DNA of 64,000 bases, from the NCBI GenBank assembly GCA_008711295.1, contig VUYV01000125.1, forward strand, positions 1,776,788 through 1,840,787, given 5' to 3'. The position numbers and the translations under genes are program-made. The notes under the pieces are model-generated. The model ran no database searches. It was given only the letters and a program-made list of their open reading frames with translations, and was not told the DNA's origin. Numbering within the stretch: the first letter of the stretch is position 1; every line of letters starts with the position of its first letter. Source of the DNA: Anarhynchus alexandrinus. Its lineage: Eukaryota; Chordata; Aves; Charadriiformes; Charadriidae. Below, piece after piece: positions 10,855 to 24,290 of the stretch.

Positions 10855-13800
10855 ATTCATTCTGTTCTTTCTACATTGCCAACTCAGGAACTTGAAAGAA
10901 GTTGTGATTCATTATCGGAAAAGAAAGTTTGTAGCTTACAACACCTCAGAGCTGAAACAGCTATTGTTCTTGTATGTATTGTCAAAAAGAGAATTAAAAC
11001 TTTGTTTTTCAGCATACTAGCATGAAGAGCAAAAGGCAAAATAAAGCACTGAGATTTTGCCTGCTAATTAATGAGGAAAGAAAATAGTTGAAAAGAACTA
11101 GAAAATCAGTTTCTTGAGGAAAGAAAATAGTGGAAATCATACATGTTCATGAAATGATCCTGTCTTCAGAATTAAGATTTCTTGACCTGTAAAAATTTAA
11201 TGTGAAGTTTCGGTCCATCCATGAAATAAGAAAGAGTCTTGATCAATGATGCTATCATTTAAAATACAGTACAACTTCAATGGCTGTTCAGATCAGAAAG
11301 AAACCAGATGGAAGTTGTGAAAGAAAAAACAAGTCAGGCCAAAATGTGATGAAGAAAACAAAAGCACCATGAAGAGTAATGTTCCTTGCTGGCAAAAGAA
11401 ATGCACAATCACCACCCTTCTGCAGATGGTACGCTGCTAGGAGCCATGGTCCTTCATCAAAACAAATGGGACAGAGCAGACAGAAATGAAAAGGGGGTGT
11501 TAATATTTTGAGTTAAGAAAATGAAACACTGAGTATCAACATAAACACAAATAATGCTTTTTACTGTGAGGAAAGCTAAATGAGCCCCAAAGAATGCATC
11601 AGGAAAATATTGAATATAACACGAGAAATAGAATCCACAGAACCACCTCAGATACAACCCTTTCAATCAAAGAAAATAGGATTTTCCTAGAGCACCTCTT
11701 TATAGAAAGGGTAGACGATACTTCAGGTATTAAAAAATATGAATGACACAGCACAACTTCTCAAGTTATTACAAGACAGAAGATGATACTTCATGAAATT
11801 ACAGTGCATCTGATGAAAATTTGAAAAAGTCAGTTTGTACAGTGTGGTAGAACTACATGATACATTCATTGATCTCATTTTTACAGGTATTAGATAATTT
11901 CTATCTATTCAGTCAGCAGGAAATTAAATTTTTTACATTCTGCAAATGGTGCAGGCTAGAAATATTTCCCTAGTACACAACATTGTGCAACTCCTCAGCT
12001 AGACCCTGGTTTTAAACCATGGGCAATGCTGCCAAAAGCAACATACACGGCTCCACAGCCACGATCCTGTACACTATGGCAAATCCTACACTCCTGCTAC
12101 ATCTTTGCCTTTGTTTGACTCTCTGCTGTAAACAATCAGTGCATGTAAGCTCATCATTCTCTTAGCTGTAGAGCCTGAAAATTGCAGCAATAGACCATTA
12201 TTACAATAATTATGAAGAGCATTTTGGAAATTATCTTCCTTTTGATACAGACCGTCTCCCACTGTGCTTCAAAGAATGCACAATTGCTGAACCTAGGAGG
12301 GTAAATCATCTTAAGGAAGACATGACAGCTAGTTCTTTGAAAGAAGAGACAGCTAGTTTCAGCACACTGCTACTCTTTGTGATTCCATGTTACAGCTTTC
12401 ATTTAAAGCACTCTATAAAATAGACACCTGAAAAATTAGGAAATAAATTATTCTTTTTGTAGCTTTAGGATTTTAAAAAATTTGCAGTGATTCAGTAACA
12501 CATTTCTTCTACAGTATTTCAGAGACGACAAGCCAAACCAACCTCATTATGGACAAAATTATTTAAGTGGGGCCCTTAAACCCATATTTAGGACTCCAAA
12601 TAAAAGTGTATGATGGTGACCTCCAAATAACCCCTGACTTAAATGCAAACCTTAGTCTCAGCTGCTTTAATAGCTCCATAACTCCAGCACAGCCAAGTTT
12701 TCCTCCTGGAGTTTCATGATGATGTTCATTTATTCTGGGGAAATAAGCAAGACATTTACAATGACATCATAATTTTCCCAGTGCAGCGCTCTTTGGAGAG
12801 TGTCCTAGCAGTTCTAGCTAGGTGTAAAAAACCTAAATGAAACTCTGTCATTGCTTGTTAGAGAGAAACAGATCTGGTGATTTCAGTTTATATGTTGTTT
12901 GTTATGTTTCCCAAAGAACAATCACCAAATGTAAAGCCAGCACTAGCAAAGATTAATGGGAAGAGGAAAAGCACATAGGTTCAACGTTCCTCAGAGAAGT
13001 CACAAAACTCAGGCTGGCAGTGGTGATACGCTGTTGTCTGTACAGCAGATAATTTGTCTCGTAGCATATGCTAATCAGCATTTGCCAGTTAAATTGAAAA
13101 CCACACAGATTACTCTTTCCCTTAAGTAAGTATGTGGGCTGAATCCTCGTTTACAGGTTCGTTACATTCCTCTTGATATCTAATGCTGAGCTTGATTATA
13201 ACATCTTCTTTCCTAATTCCTTGTCAATTTATTTTAAAAAGTGTCCAATTGACAGACCTGATTAGTCCCTTCCAATATCCAAACACCAGAGATCCCCATA
13301 CTGTCCACATCAAGGGAAGAAGAAAATGACACAGGTCGGCAAGCTGCTGATGAAGAGGTGCTGGCGGCGGCAGGGCAAGGAGGTGGGGAGGCTGAAAACA
13401 AATTTCGGTAGCAGCAGCAGGGGCACAGCTGTAATTGTCATCAGGGAATGAGGCGCAGGGCATGGGAGCTGCCACTTAGGAGGGACTTCCTGGTCCAGTC
13501 TCCCATACCAGCAGTGTCAACAGCAGATGCTTAGGGAAGCATGAACAGAACCCTCTTTCCATTAGCAAATCCTTCTTGTTTCCACAAACTCATTCTTTTG
13601 GGATATCCAAAGATGGAAACTGCATCCACTGCACCAAAGAGCATATTTTTGCAAGATTTGTGTAATTTTTAAGTCACTTATACTTTTTTTCAGGTTCTGC
13701 ACCTCCCAGCAGTGAGTACCATAGTGCATGGACACAGTGCAACCTTCTTCACCTGATGTCCGCCAAGCAGCCCACAGAAAAATGAGGAGACATTCCTCTT

Positions 13801-16800
13801 GCTCCCTGTTTTTCTTCCGTGAAATCAATGGTTTCGTAGGTGTCTCTCATTTCTTACTTCAAGCACCCAGCTAAAATGTCTTCTTCAGATTGCAGCAGGA
13901 TTATGTTGCCACTACGTACCTATACTGGACTGCACCTAGAAATGAGGTCAAGAAGCTCAGGGCATATTATACATGTATTTTAATTGTTACATTAATTGGA
14001 TATGAACTTTCTATTAAGAAGGGGAAACCTATTTGACCACTTAATGATAACTGCAAAATTAGTTGCCCACTACAAGGCAGTCCACAGTACTGTTAGAAAA
14101 GTCAGGGTCTTCTGTAGAGGCCAGCACCATGCCTACATGAAGTTCTGCCAGTAGGGCAGAGAGAGCAAGAAAAAGGGGAACCTAAGACCAAGGAAAGAGC
14201 CACCAGAGAGCAAAACAAATGATCATGTGTAGCCTTGATTGGGAGCCAAAATCCAGAGCTAAAGAACACAGGTTTGGATCTCTGAGCAAATAAATTATCT
14301 GTTTCTACTTGGTTAGGGAGTTAGGATTTGGAGACAAACAGGATTACCTGACTGCTAGCTTTCTTCATTGAAGCAACCTGTAAGTTCCCAAATACCGTCT
14401 AACCATTTAATTTAAAAGGCACAAAAATACTTGTACCTTACCTCTGAAAAAGCAGGATCCAAGTATCCTTTTTCTGGGTGCTGTTGTCAATAAAAAAGAA
14501 GGTTACATTTGAGGAGTATTATTGACATCTTCACAAAGAGCAGGTAGGAAGTCAATGTCCTTCCCTAGAACCAGCCAAACAAAACTAAACCCATTTCATA
14601 AACACCAGTATAAAGCCAACTTCACCATTCCCAAAATCTGAACTTAAGAGAACTTTATTGAGTGAGAAAGGAAGGCAAAAGAATATGTTGCAAAAGCCAA
14701 CAACAAACAAACAGCAACATCTATTAAGCAAGACTCCCATGCCCTAGAGCATAGTCATAATTGTCCTAGCCCTCATCCTCCTCCTGCCCCTGTGGAGACT
14801 AATAAGATAACGCCTTCTAGCACTTGTTCAGTCCTCAGTTTCAAAGTTTCTCCAGATAGCTTTATTCTGCATGTTACCTCCAAGCTGCCTCAGAGGGAGG
14901 ATGGCAGCAGGCAGAACCACAGAGGGGTCCCTTGCCCGTGGAGGGACCCTTCTGGAAGGATCCATTCCCCTCTCATCTCGACTCACACACCCAAACCTTG
15001 TTTGACCGGGGTGACCACTCACCTTAAAAGCATCTGTGAGATATTGCTGCACCTCAAAATAGTCCTGCGTTTTAACTTAGGTACTTCAAGGTGTTGCAAA
15101 GCTAAAATCAAACCTAAAGATACCAGATAAAAGTGCCCCCTCCACTCCATGAGGTTGCTCTTTCCCCTTATTCCACCAAAAGAAATATTGATTCCCTTTT
15201 CACTAGGATTTCTGGTTGCTGTAACTACAAAATCATAATGGTGACAACAGACAAAATAGCAAGCAGATCTTGGAAATGTTTTTTATTCTGCATTGGGCAG
15301 AAATCAAAACTTTTCAAAACATCCATGAAAAGCAAAAGATATTTGCCCTGGAAGAGCAAATGCAAAGCCTGGGAGTGGACACATTTCTTCTCTGCCCCTG
15401 CCTAAGGGCTTGTACATGTAGAGACATCTATGGCACTCTGCATTCATACGGCCTACAGCAGAGGTGAACAACCTTCCTGAAAGGAGGCCCCATTAGGGAA
15501 AAAGATAACAGGGCAGTGCTGAGGCAAACATCTCCCTTCCTCCCACAATAACTTCCTAAATTTGTGCCCCATAAGCACAGTCCTAGCTTCCCACAAGCCA
15601 CCTCCACGGCCCCAGGCCAGGAGCACAGCCTCATCCAACTCCTCTCACCAGCCCTCCATCCCCCTTCAGCCCAGGCCGAGGAGCTACCCTACACATCCAT
15701 CTCCGCAGCACCCGTAAGAGCTCAGAAAGCTGCTGCTGCCCCACACCCAGGGTGTACCAGCCCACGGCAAGGCAGGGGCAAAGCCCCAGCCTGCAGACAG
15801 CAGTAGATCTGCTGGTAGCTTGGCCCCATAACCCCTGCACCATTATGAGACTGGACATGCTTGCACGGTTACCATCGCATGTGCACCATGGTCTTTGCTG
15901 CCATGCAACTAAAAGCATCTGGCCTTGGATGGTAGGTCAAAATGGTGGTGAGATGTTTGCTTTATTCCCTGTTCTTTCATTCTGTCCGAGGAGCGGCAGG
16001 GCTCTGGTGAGCAATTCTGCAAGCCAGGCAAGTGCTGGGCGAGCCACCTTCCAATGGTCTGCAAGCTCTGCAGACCTGATGGACTGCTCTGAGCTGCCTC
16101 CAGCATTGTTGTGGAACTCACGGAAAACAGTGCAGGCAGCAACACATTCTTTCATTTCACCATGTCTCTTTCTGTCCTGTCCCCATATACCATCTGTCAG
16201 CGTCACTGATGGTGACAAATGCCTTCCCAGTGTACAACCCACAGCAGCTATGCTGTCCTGAGGAACAGCCACTTCAGTCCATCTTGCTGGGAAACCTGTG
16301 CCCTGGACTCAGTGGGCATTTCTCAGTCTGCAAGGACGCATACGTTTGCATGCTCTCACTCCTTCATGTGCATGATCTCTCTCCATGGATGCCAAATTCT
16401 GCCTGCACCAGTGCACAATCCCACTGTATGAGCAGCAGAAAGCTACCTGTGGTTAAGGTCAGAGAGGCAGAGAGCCTTGAAGGGAGCTGTGGTTTCTTAT
16501 TGCTCTGCCAGCGATGTGTTGCTCTGTGGGGCATGGCCCAGCACACTGTCTGGCCTTTTGGACCCCATCGCTCTGCTCTGCAGACTCATGCTTAATTGCA
16601 AAGCCTCACGGACAACAGCTGACTGCCAGTGACAGAGCTCTTGTTTGCATGCAGACGTCCACAGAGGTGCTCCACCAGGGAGGGGACAACAGCTTGCAGA
16701 GCCAAGTCCTTTCCTGCACTTGTCCTTGATATACTTGCACCTTTTACCATCTTGCTGTCTTCTTCAGCCTCTCTTTTTGCAGCCCAGGCTTCATCTCACA

Positions 16801-18463
16801 GTCTTGTCCTTCAGCAGCTTCTACAATTTCTTTAAAAAAATATTCTGCATGAGATGCAGGGAATAGTTTTACTGCTGCTCCAGAGACAAGCTTAAGATGC
16901 AGAGATATCACCTTATTTGAACTCCATTCTCACAATAATGTTTAATCCCATAAAATTTTATTTCCATCTTTGGTCAAGCCAAGTTGAAATCTCTTGATGG
17001 CACCAGAAATCACTGCTTTCCTGCCCAGATTTCTCCAGCCTGTTTTCTCTGCAACCTATTTTGAACATCCTTGTTAACAGAATAGGTGTTTTATCTCTTT
17101 ACTACACTGTCCTACTAATACATGGAACATTTTTCTTCAGGTATCTGATGGTTCCTTTCATTGCTTTTTGTAAATATTTAATCTTAACTCCACAAGAGAC
17201 TGTCCTGTTAAGCAATATAAGCTAAAACTTCCTGAAGCTCATCAATTTTTTTACCATTTACATTTTATATTCTACATTTACATTTTACCTTTCTCTTTCT
17301 TTGTCTTTTCTTTACCATTTTTCCCACTGTTATATGAAAGGGATCTCTCCTTATATTTAACTTTCTTTTACATTTAAAAGAAAAAAAAATTAAGGATTCA
17401 TTCACGGGGAATAAAGCTAAGTTTCTAGCTACCTGAATCTGAAACAAGATTTTATTGAATGTCACTTGTGGAACTAGAAGGATCAGCAGATTAGACAGTA
17501 GTTCAAGGTTCAAATCTGGAGGCTTATGAACTGCCCCTCTTGACATCCCAATGAACCTGTTACTCAACTTTCCTTGTGACAAAACAGGATTTTATCTTAT
17601 TTAAGCCAGGGAAAAGAGCAAGAGGGCAGAGTAATTATGTCGACTATTCTTTCCAAGCAGTATTACAATGAAGTTATCTTCTGTTGTTCTTGTGACTCAT
17701 TCTTGGGACACTTGAACCAAAAAGGTGCTGACCTGCATCAAGAGAATCGGCAATTAGAAACAATAACAAACATATTGCAATTCAGGCAATTACTTAGGAA
17801 GGCATATTTTTACTTAGAAGCAAAAGTTCTCCCCATTTATAATCTCATTTAACAAAAATAAAAGCAAACAAACACAGGAAGTAACAGTCCAAGTGACAGA
17901 AAACATGTTTAAATGCTAAGCTGAAATTTACTAAGCAGACAGAACTAATTAGGTACACAAGCATCACTGAATTCATTTTTTTTTTAAAATACCAAGCCAG
18001 GAAGACAACAACAATCCATGTGTATCATTTGCAAACAATTATTACTAAAATATTCCTACCACAGTATTTCCTAGGCCAAGTAAGTACCTTGTTGCATTTA
18101 ACGTGGAGTCATGGTGTTACTAGAAAGTATAGGTAACAAAAACATTTGGGAAGACAGTGATAAATTTGAAGGAGAAATCTGAGCTTAAGGATCACTGCAT
18201 GTACCGCAGTGCCACAGGTTAGGCAGAAGATAAATATGGAAATGGCCAGTAATGCCCAGCATGGCTTATTGTGTTGCTCTTTCCCTGTTTTTGCACCTAC
18301 CATCCAACCACTCACGGTAGTTGAGGCAACAAGGTGTCTCAGAAGCAGGGTTTCCTGAACTTGAGTGTAGCCCTATCATCAGTCCACCTGAATGGCTGCC
18401 AAAACATAATAACGATCAAAATATTTTCTGATATCAAAACGTAAAGGGGAGAGCAGTAAAAGT
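10855..18463. other. Non-coding DNA; ORF-dense but unrecognised patch at 15.4-16.9 kb
   Basis: Most of this is AT-rich and featureless. A 16-bp direct repeat (GAGGAAAGAAAATAGT) occurs at 11073-11088 and 11116-11131. Between about 15400 and 16900 base composition rises in G+C and several overlapping frames of 60-169 codons are open on both strands, the longest at 15752-16261 plus. Their translations are rich in Ser, Cys, His and Pro without domain-like patterning, which is what open frames in moderately GC-rich non-coding DNA look like. I see no host exon. Confidence 0.5.
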
Positions 18464-18486
18464 GGGGAAAAGGGGGGTGGGGGGGG
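18464..18486 (+). other. G-quadruplex candidate
   Basis: Runs of 4, 6 and 8 G are separated only by AAAA and T. The long runs can each supply more than one three-G column, so an intramolecular quadruplex on the plus strand is sterically plausible. No promoter or gene can be placed beside it. Confidence 0.55.
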
Positions 18487-21400
18487 AAAGCCTTCTGGCA
18501 TGTGATAAGTATCAGAAGAGAATCAGCAGTTTTCTGTAGCCAGCAGGACTTGGCAGATCAGTGTCAAATTCTACCTTATCCAGTTATTGGGAAAGTTTTA
18601 AAAGAGCCTCCTACAGTGACAGCCCATTAGTGACATATCCCATCTAAGTCATATGCACAGAGGTTTTAAGTATATGTTTTCAATTGACTCACCAATGCTC
18701 AGCCTGCAGGGTTAACATCTCCGTTTATCAATGATTTGGGATTGAGAGTGTTGCCCTGCTTAGGATTTTAATTTTCACATGTCACTGTCAAATCAGGGAA
18801 ATTGTTTGTATTGATGCTTAGGGGGCAGTGCTTGGGAAAGAATAGAAAATGAGCAAGAATCAAAGTAATGGCGTAGAATGCACACGTTTCAGGGAATAAA
18901 GCACTCACAAATTTCAGTCGTAACACTCTGATATCCTTTTACAAACTTCTTTCTGACTAGGATCACTCACGCACACTGCAAGCCTGTCACTCCATCGGCA
19001 AACACCCTCCATTATAAATAACGTCCTACTTCAAAGACTAACAAATTACTTTGATGCACTTTTAAAGTCAGTGTTTCCGATTCTCCAGCATTTTTGCCTG
19101 ATGGGAAATTATTAAATAATGAAGAACACCTTGTTTGCATTTACAACCATTACCTCTGTGAGGAGGCATTAGCCCCCGAAGATACCAGTATCGGTAGCAT
19201 CCACATCAAACAAGCTCAAAGTAAACCAGCAGTCCAAACTGCACCCATGCCTGTATTTTTCCAGGAAGAGCTCAGATTCCGAATGGTCCTTCCTTTCTTC
19301 TCATCTATTATATAGCTCACCAAATCAATGAAAAATCACGGCTAGGAGTCCTTTGTAATCAACAGAACAAAAGTGTCAAAAAAGCAAAGTAACCGACTAT
19401 TAATCACATCTCTTTGATAACCCTGACCCTACTAAAGCATAACATCTGTCTTGTGTTTTTTGTGGCTGAAAGCCAAAGCTGGGATCAGGAAACAACTATT
19501 TCGCTGGTCAGATGTTAACATAGCACAGCATGTTGACTTTATAACCACCCTATGAGCTCAGAGAATTTAATGGAACTGTCTTCTATTTGGCTTGGTCCCA
19601 TTTATTAATATTACCAGAGTGAGTAACTCATATGATCAGACATGCACTTAACAGAGCCATGTCTAGACAGACCCAGAAGTGCCTACTCTCTTTTCCACAA
19701 TTAGGTAAAATCTGAAGCTTAGGCCTAGCAAAGCTGGAACAGTTGTTTGAATTCACACTAAAACCATTCCCATCAGTTACTGTCAAGGTAGATGCATGAA
19801 ACAGCAATTACTGAACGGTAGCAGGCAAGGGCTTTCGACTGTGGACCAGATGGTAAAAATTGGGGGCATTTATGCCAACTCAACAATTAGGCAGAGAGAG
19901 AAGTGATTATCAGAGAGGTGATATCACCAGAGAAAAATCAAATTAATTATTACAGTATTTGAAAGTGGAATTAGCTAGTAACTAGTAAATCCATGTAGGT
20001 TAGCAAAGCCAGCTACCACTTCGTGGTACCACTGTGGTTGCTGTTTGGTCAGCCATGGTCTGCATCCTTTATCATGCAGCCGAGATTTGGTTGTCAGGGA
20101 CATTCAAAGCATAATCAACCCCCGAAACCTTGTAGAAAATTTTGCTTTGTTGTTATAAAGATACAACCTTAAAATCCCAATCATGGCACATGCTTTGAAC
20201 TACTGAGGGTCAGATATCATCATAGACAAGTGCAGCATATTGCCACAGACATAGACTATCTTCTTAGCCTCAGCAATACCAGTACTAGACTTAAACAGCA
20301 ACACACACAGACCCTACCTCGCCTTTCCCCTCCTTGTGCTCCTGAAATCCTCCACAAGAACTAGGCCCAGGAATTAGCATTTTCTCTGTGACTCTCTTTA
20401 CACTTGCATGAAATTATATTTGTGATAACACTTTCATTAGTGATTTTTATTTTTGTAAAAATCTGGAGCAAATATAATGACAGAATGACGTGGAATGATG
20501 CACCAGCACCTCTAGCAATTGGCTTGGTAATTCCACTGTCTATAATCTTCATGTGCTCAACTCACAGCTCCTCGTTCTCCTGTGTGCAATTAGACTTGCA
20601 CGACTCTTGTTGTTACTGGTGGTTTGTATTGCATGAACAAACCATACTTTGAGCAAACAACAGGGACAAGATCATCACAGCTGTAATGGACTTAATTTAA
20701 ATGGTCAATAAAGACGATGGCAAGTGAAGAACGGTGGGAAAGAAGCTGAATCAAAGCCAAAACTGATATCCCAGGTAGTACTGACCTCGTGCCATTAAAG
20801 CTGCATAGAAGCCAGTGTGTTTGCTAAGCTGAACTGCCTCGTTAGTCAACAGAAAAGAGGTGCGCTGTTGCCCCAAAAGCAATTCCTCTTACCTGTCTTC
20901 CAAGGGGTGACTTGCCCCTGTCTCCAGTGGCAACCAAGGGGTCTAGATAAGTAGATGAGGTTCCTACCTTCCTTTTAAGATGGCTAAACTTCAGACACTA
21001 GACATCCGTGCTTAAACAGAAAAAAATCCTGCTCTGTGCAAACTTTTACTTTACTACAAGCTTAGACAGAAAGCAAGTCTTCATATGCTTAAATGTATAC
21101 AGGCTCACTGTACCACGTATTTCGAGCATTTTCATTCATTTCACATGGGATTTAGTTGTTCATGCCTGAACATAATATGCCTATTAGAGTAAATTGGAGA
21201 TTTGAGAAAACAAACACATCTTGCAAACACTTGAAACACTGCCAGCTCTTTCACCCACGCTGCCTAATGTGCTGCTTAAATTTCCCTGAGTACACCTTTC
21301 TTTGTTTGTTAGAGGTATTTGTCTGATTCTTTTGTCTTTGTTTTCCATTCAATAAACTTTACGAAATCATTTGAATAATGCAGGTGTAACCCTGAAGTAC

Positions 21401-22445
21401 ACACTGTTTTGAACAGAGACAGGAGTACACACCTGGGACGTTTGAATTGTTATCACTTCTCCATATAAACACAGTCACTCACGTACAGTTGACAATGTAC
21501 TTCCATATGGCGTTAATTCCCAGATCAGAATTACTCTCCTGAATCACAGTTATCGTCTTTTAAATATGCAAAGCATTTAAGCATGTGATTAATTTGAAGC
21601 ACGTGTGGCTAGTAAAGGTTAAGCATTCTCCTGGGCCTTTTGCTGGATGACAATTTTACTTCTTCAAGTGACAAAAAAATTCTAGCAGTTCAGCAGTGTA
21701 TTGTTTTGGGGTCTGATTTTTCCCTCTAAGTACAGGATAAATCCACACGGAGAAGCAAAAGCTGTTTTGTTGTTTGGGGGTGTTTTTTTTAAGAAAAAAT
21801 AAAAAGGAATAATAAAAAAAAAAACCAACAAAACACCAAAACCTAAAACCAGGCTACATATAACCTTTGGGTCTGCATTTCAACACAGAAGGCTCTCAAA
21901 CTCCAGCAAAGTGAATGGCAAATCAGACACAAGCTGATATCCCATACACAATGCAGAAAAAAAGAAAAGTGGTTACCAAATAATTCAGTCCATCATCTCA
22001 AGAGGTGTTTGAGTATTTCACTTTGTATTACAGTATTGATTTCTGCAGAAGCTTACCAACTGATGCCTTTTGATGGTGTTTTCCAGACATTTAAGATCCT
22101 ACAGAAATTACAAGTCACAAGGTAACTATTATTTTTATTTAAAACAATAGGGTTAAGAGCTTTTTTCCTTCCTGCTTCAGCTATATTCAGCTCACTGTAC
22201 AGTACCCACAGTGGGACAGCTTAGTGGAGAACAGCGTGGAAAGCAAACGCATGTCAGAGGAGTATTTAGGTTAAATCTGAAGTATGTAAGACCACGGTTC
22301 ATGCAGTCTGTCAGCATCCAGTCTGACAACGCTCAGGCACGATGCTCAGGTGCGCACCTCACCCGTCACCACTCCCACGACTAAACAACCTGTCAGCAAA
22401 AGCTGTCTGGCATGAGAGTGGAAATAAGAAGGCAGCTGGGCTCTT

Positions 22446-22472
22446 TTCTTTTTTTTTTCTTTTTTTTTTTTN
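22446..22472. other. Poly-T tract ending in a one-base gap (N at 22472)
   Basis: Two T runs separated by one C lead directly into a single N at 22472. Short-read assembly commonly breaks in homopolymers, so the N probably hides an unknown length of sequence. Sequence on the two sides does not repeat, unlike the gap at 807. Confidence 0.85.
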
Positions 22473-24227
22473 TAGACAGGGGTATAATTATCCCGATGCA
22501 CATCAGTGGAATTCATTGTGGGCTTTTGTTCTCCCCGAGTACGCAGCAGCGTTGTTGTCGAGGGAACTTCAGCAGAAGCGGGCTCCGAATTCCTCATAAA
22601 CCCAGGCTGAGACAGGGGGACCTGGAGTGGAATAACACACACAAAATGTCTCTGGCCACACTAAAGCATCCCACTTCCAAATTATCAGAGTACAATTACC
22701 TGAGAGAAAAACAGCTAGGCAAAATGAATTGCTTTAAACAGTCCAAGATTTTTTTTTCTAGCATTGACCTGTACAGAAAATTTTCAGTGTGTTTGTCTGA
22801 CTCACAATGAAAGGAAATACTGAAACACTAAAGTCTTTTGTGAGGTGGAACGACCATGCCCTGGGTACCTGTAGTAGGGACAGGGATTTTTATGACAGTA
22901 GGGAAAGTGGCAGAGCTGGGAAGAACGTAAATCCTTGCTTCACAAAGAACAAAATAGGGCAGGAGGGCACTTGTGAAATCACAATGCATAGCCTGTGCAA
23001 TTAGTTTTTGCACAGAGCATGTTTTAATGAGACTAGATCTTTAACTGCAACTGTCTTTACAGTCAAATTGAGAATTTTCCTTTTGCTTCTTCCCATGCCC
23101 TCCCTTTGAGCAAGCATAGGTAAGCACACATGAACTAGAGCCAGGAATGCCATGTTTCCGTCCTGTACTTGGAACTAACACCTCCAAAGGAACTGAGGAC
23201 AGACAAAAGTTGTTTCTAGACACAATCCTGCAAGGCTGATCCACCCCTAGACTGGCTGGGCACACTCCATGCCTTGCCGCTGGTGCGTCACGCCAAGCTG
23301 GAGCATGGGCAGGTGCAGGCACTGCTCTTGGGGGCTGCAGGTCTTTCCCATCGCTATAGGAAACGCTGAGGAACAGGAACACCAGAAGCTTCGGTCCCCA
23401 TCCCATGCCATTTTTATCTAGCATGGCTCCAGTAATTTCAGGGGGTGTGCTCCTGATTTGTACCAGTGCAAACAAAGAGGCAACCCCTGGGCTGGTCATT
23501 GCAAAGAGAAGTATGTTGCTGTGATACACCAAGTCCTTGAAGCATTTCAAGTGAGGAGTTTCCTTACAAGAAAACATGCTCAGAATCACTCTGCCCTAAA
23601 GTAGGTGGTTCCTCCTTTTTTAGAAGACTGCTTTAAAAATGAACTTGTGGCACTCGAAGTGGCTTTCCGCAGTACACAGCTTTGTATGTCTGGTGGATCC
23701 TTTCAGTACACATTTTTAAATGCTAATGGACAAGCAAAATGAATAAAAAGGCTTCAAACTCTGCAATTCCTAACTCACATCCATTTCCCCAAAGTCAACC
23801 CTCTTGACAGCTGCCTCAGCTGGCAACAAAACATATATAAATACAGACACAGTTGAGTTTGGGGTATCTTTGTTAATATTTATATAGCCTGCCACCGGGT
23901 GTTTCAGCAGCACAGCTGTTTCCAGCTGATAACTCTCTGCCTCCAATCACAATTGTACAGTTTTATTTCATGGGGGAATATGTATAATCATAAACATGAT
24001 ATGACCGTCCTGCCTGGTTTATTAGTCTGCATATCTCCAAGGACCATTTTGACATTCCAGATACACTGTGTGTTCAAGAAATTCTTCAGGGACTACTGGA
24101 TTTCAGAGCTCTCCTATAATATCTTTTAATATAATTGCCACTACCTTCATCACTGGGATGCAATGGTCATAATGCCTGACCATGAGGCGGTGATGAGTGA
24201 GTGTCAGTCTCATAGGCATGCAGATAG

Positions 24228-24290
24228 ACAGGTAAATGAATAAATAGACAGATAGATACGTACAAACGTATTCATAGAGATATATTGCAA
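24228..24290. repeat. Decayed GATA/GACA-type simple repeat
   Basis: Units of the type AGACAGAT and AGATAGA recur imperfectly (TAGACAG, TAAATGAATAAATAGACAG, ATAGATA). This looks like an old tetranucleotide microsatellite with heavy substitution. Confidence 0.55.

Noticed and set aside
15752..16261. 169-codon plus-strand frame
   Set aside because: Rich in Ser, Cys, His and Pro with no domain-like order; equally open frames lie on the other strand.
17500..17525. GGTTCAAATCT, resembling a tRNA B box
   Set aside because: Flanking bases do not form the T stem, and no acceptor, D or anticodon arm can be built upstream.
20916..20935. GGTGACTTGCCCC, similar to a MIR core word
   Set aside because: Only about 12 bases match, with no flanking MIR sequence.
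22342..22810. Frames of 85-132 codons on both strands around 22.4-22.8 kb
   Set aside because: They cross the N at 22472 and a poly-T tract; their length depends on the gap.
23041..23589. 182-codon minus-strand open frame
   Set aside because: No domain, signal or family pattern; composition fits chance in a moderately GC-rich patch, and no splice context was evident.
24228..24290. Possible CRISPR-like or regular spaced array
   Set aside because: It is a decayed tetranucleotide-type simple repeat with no regular spacers, in a vertebrate sequence.
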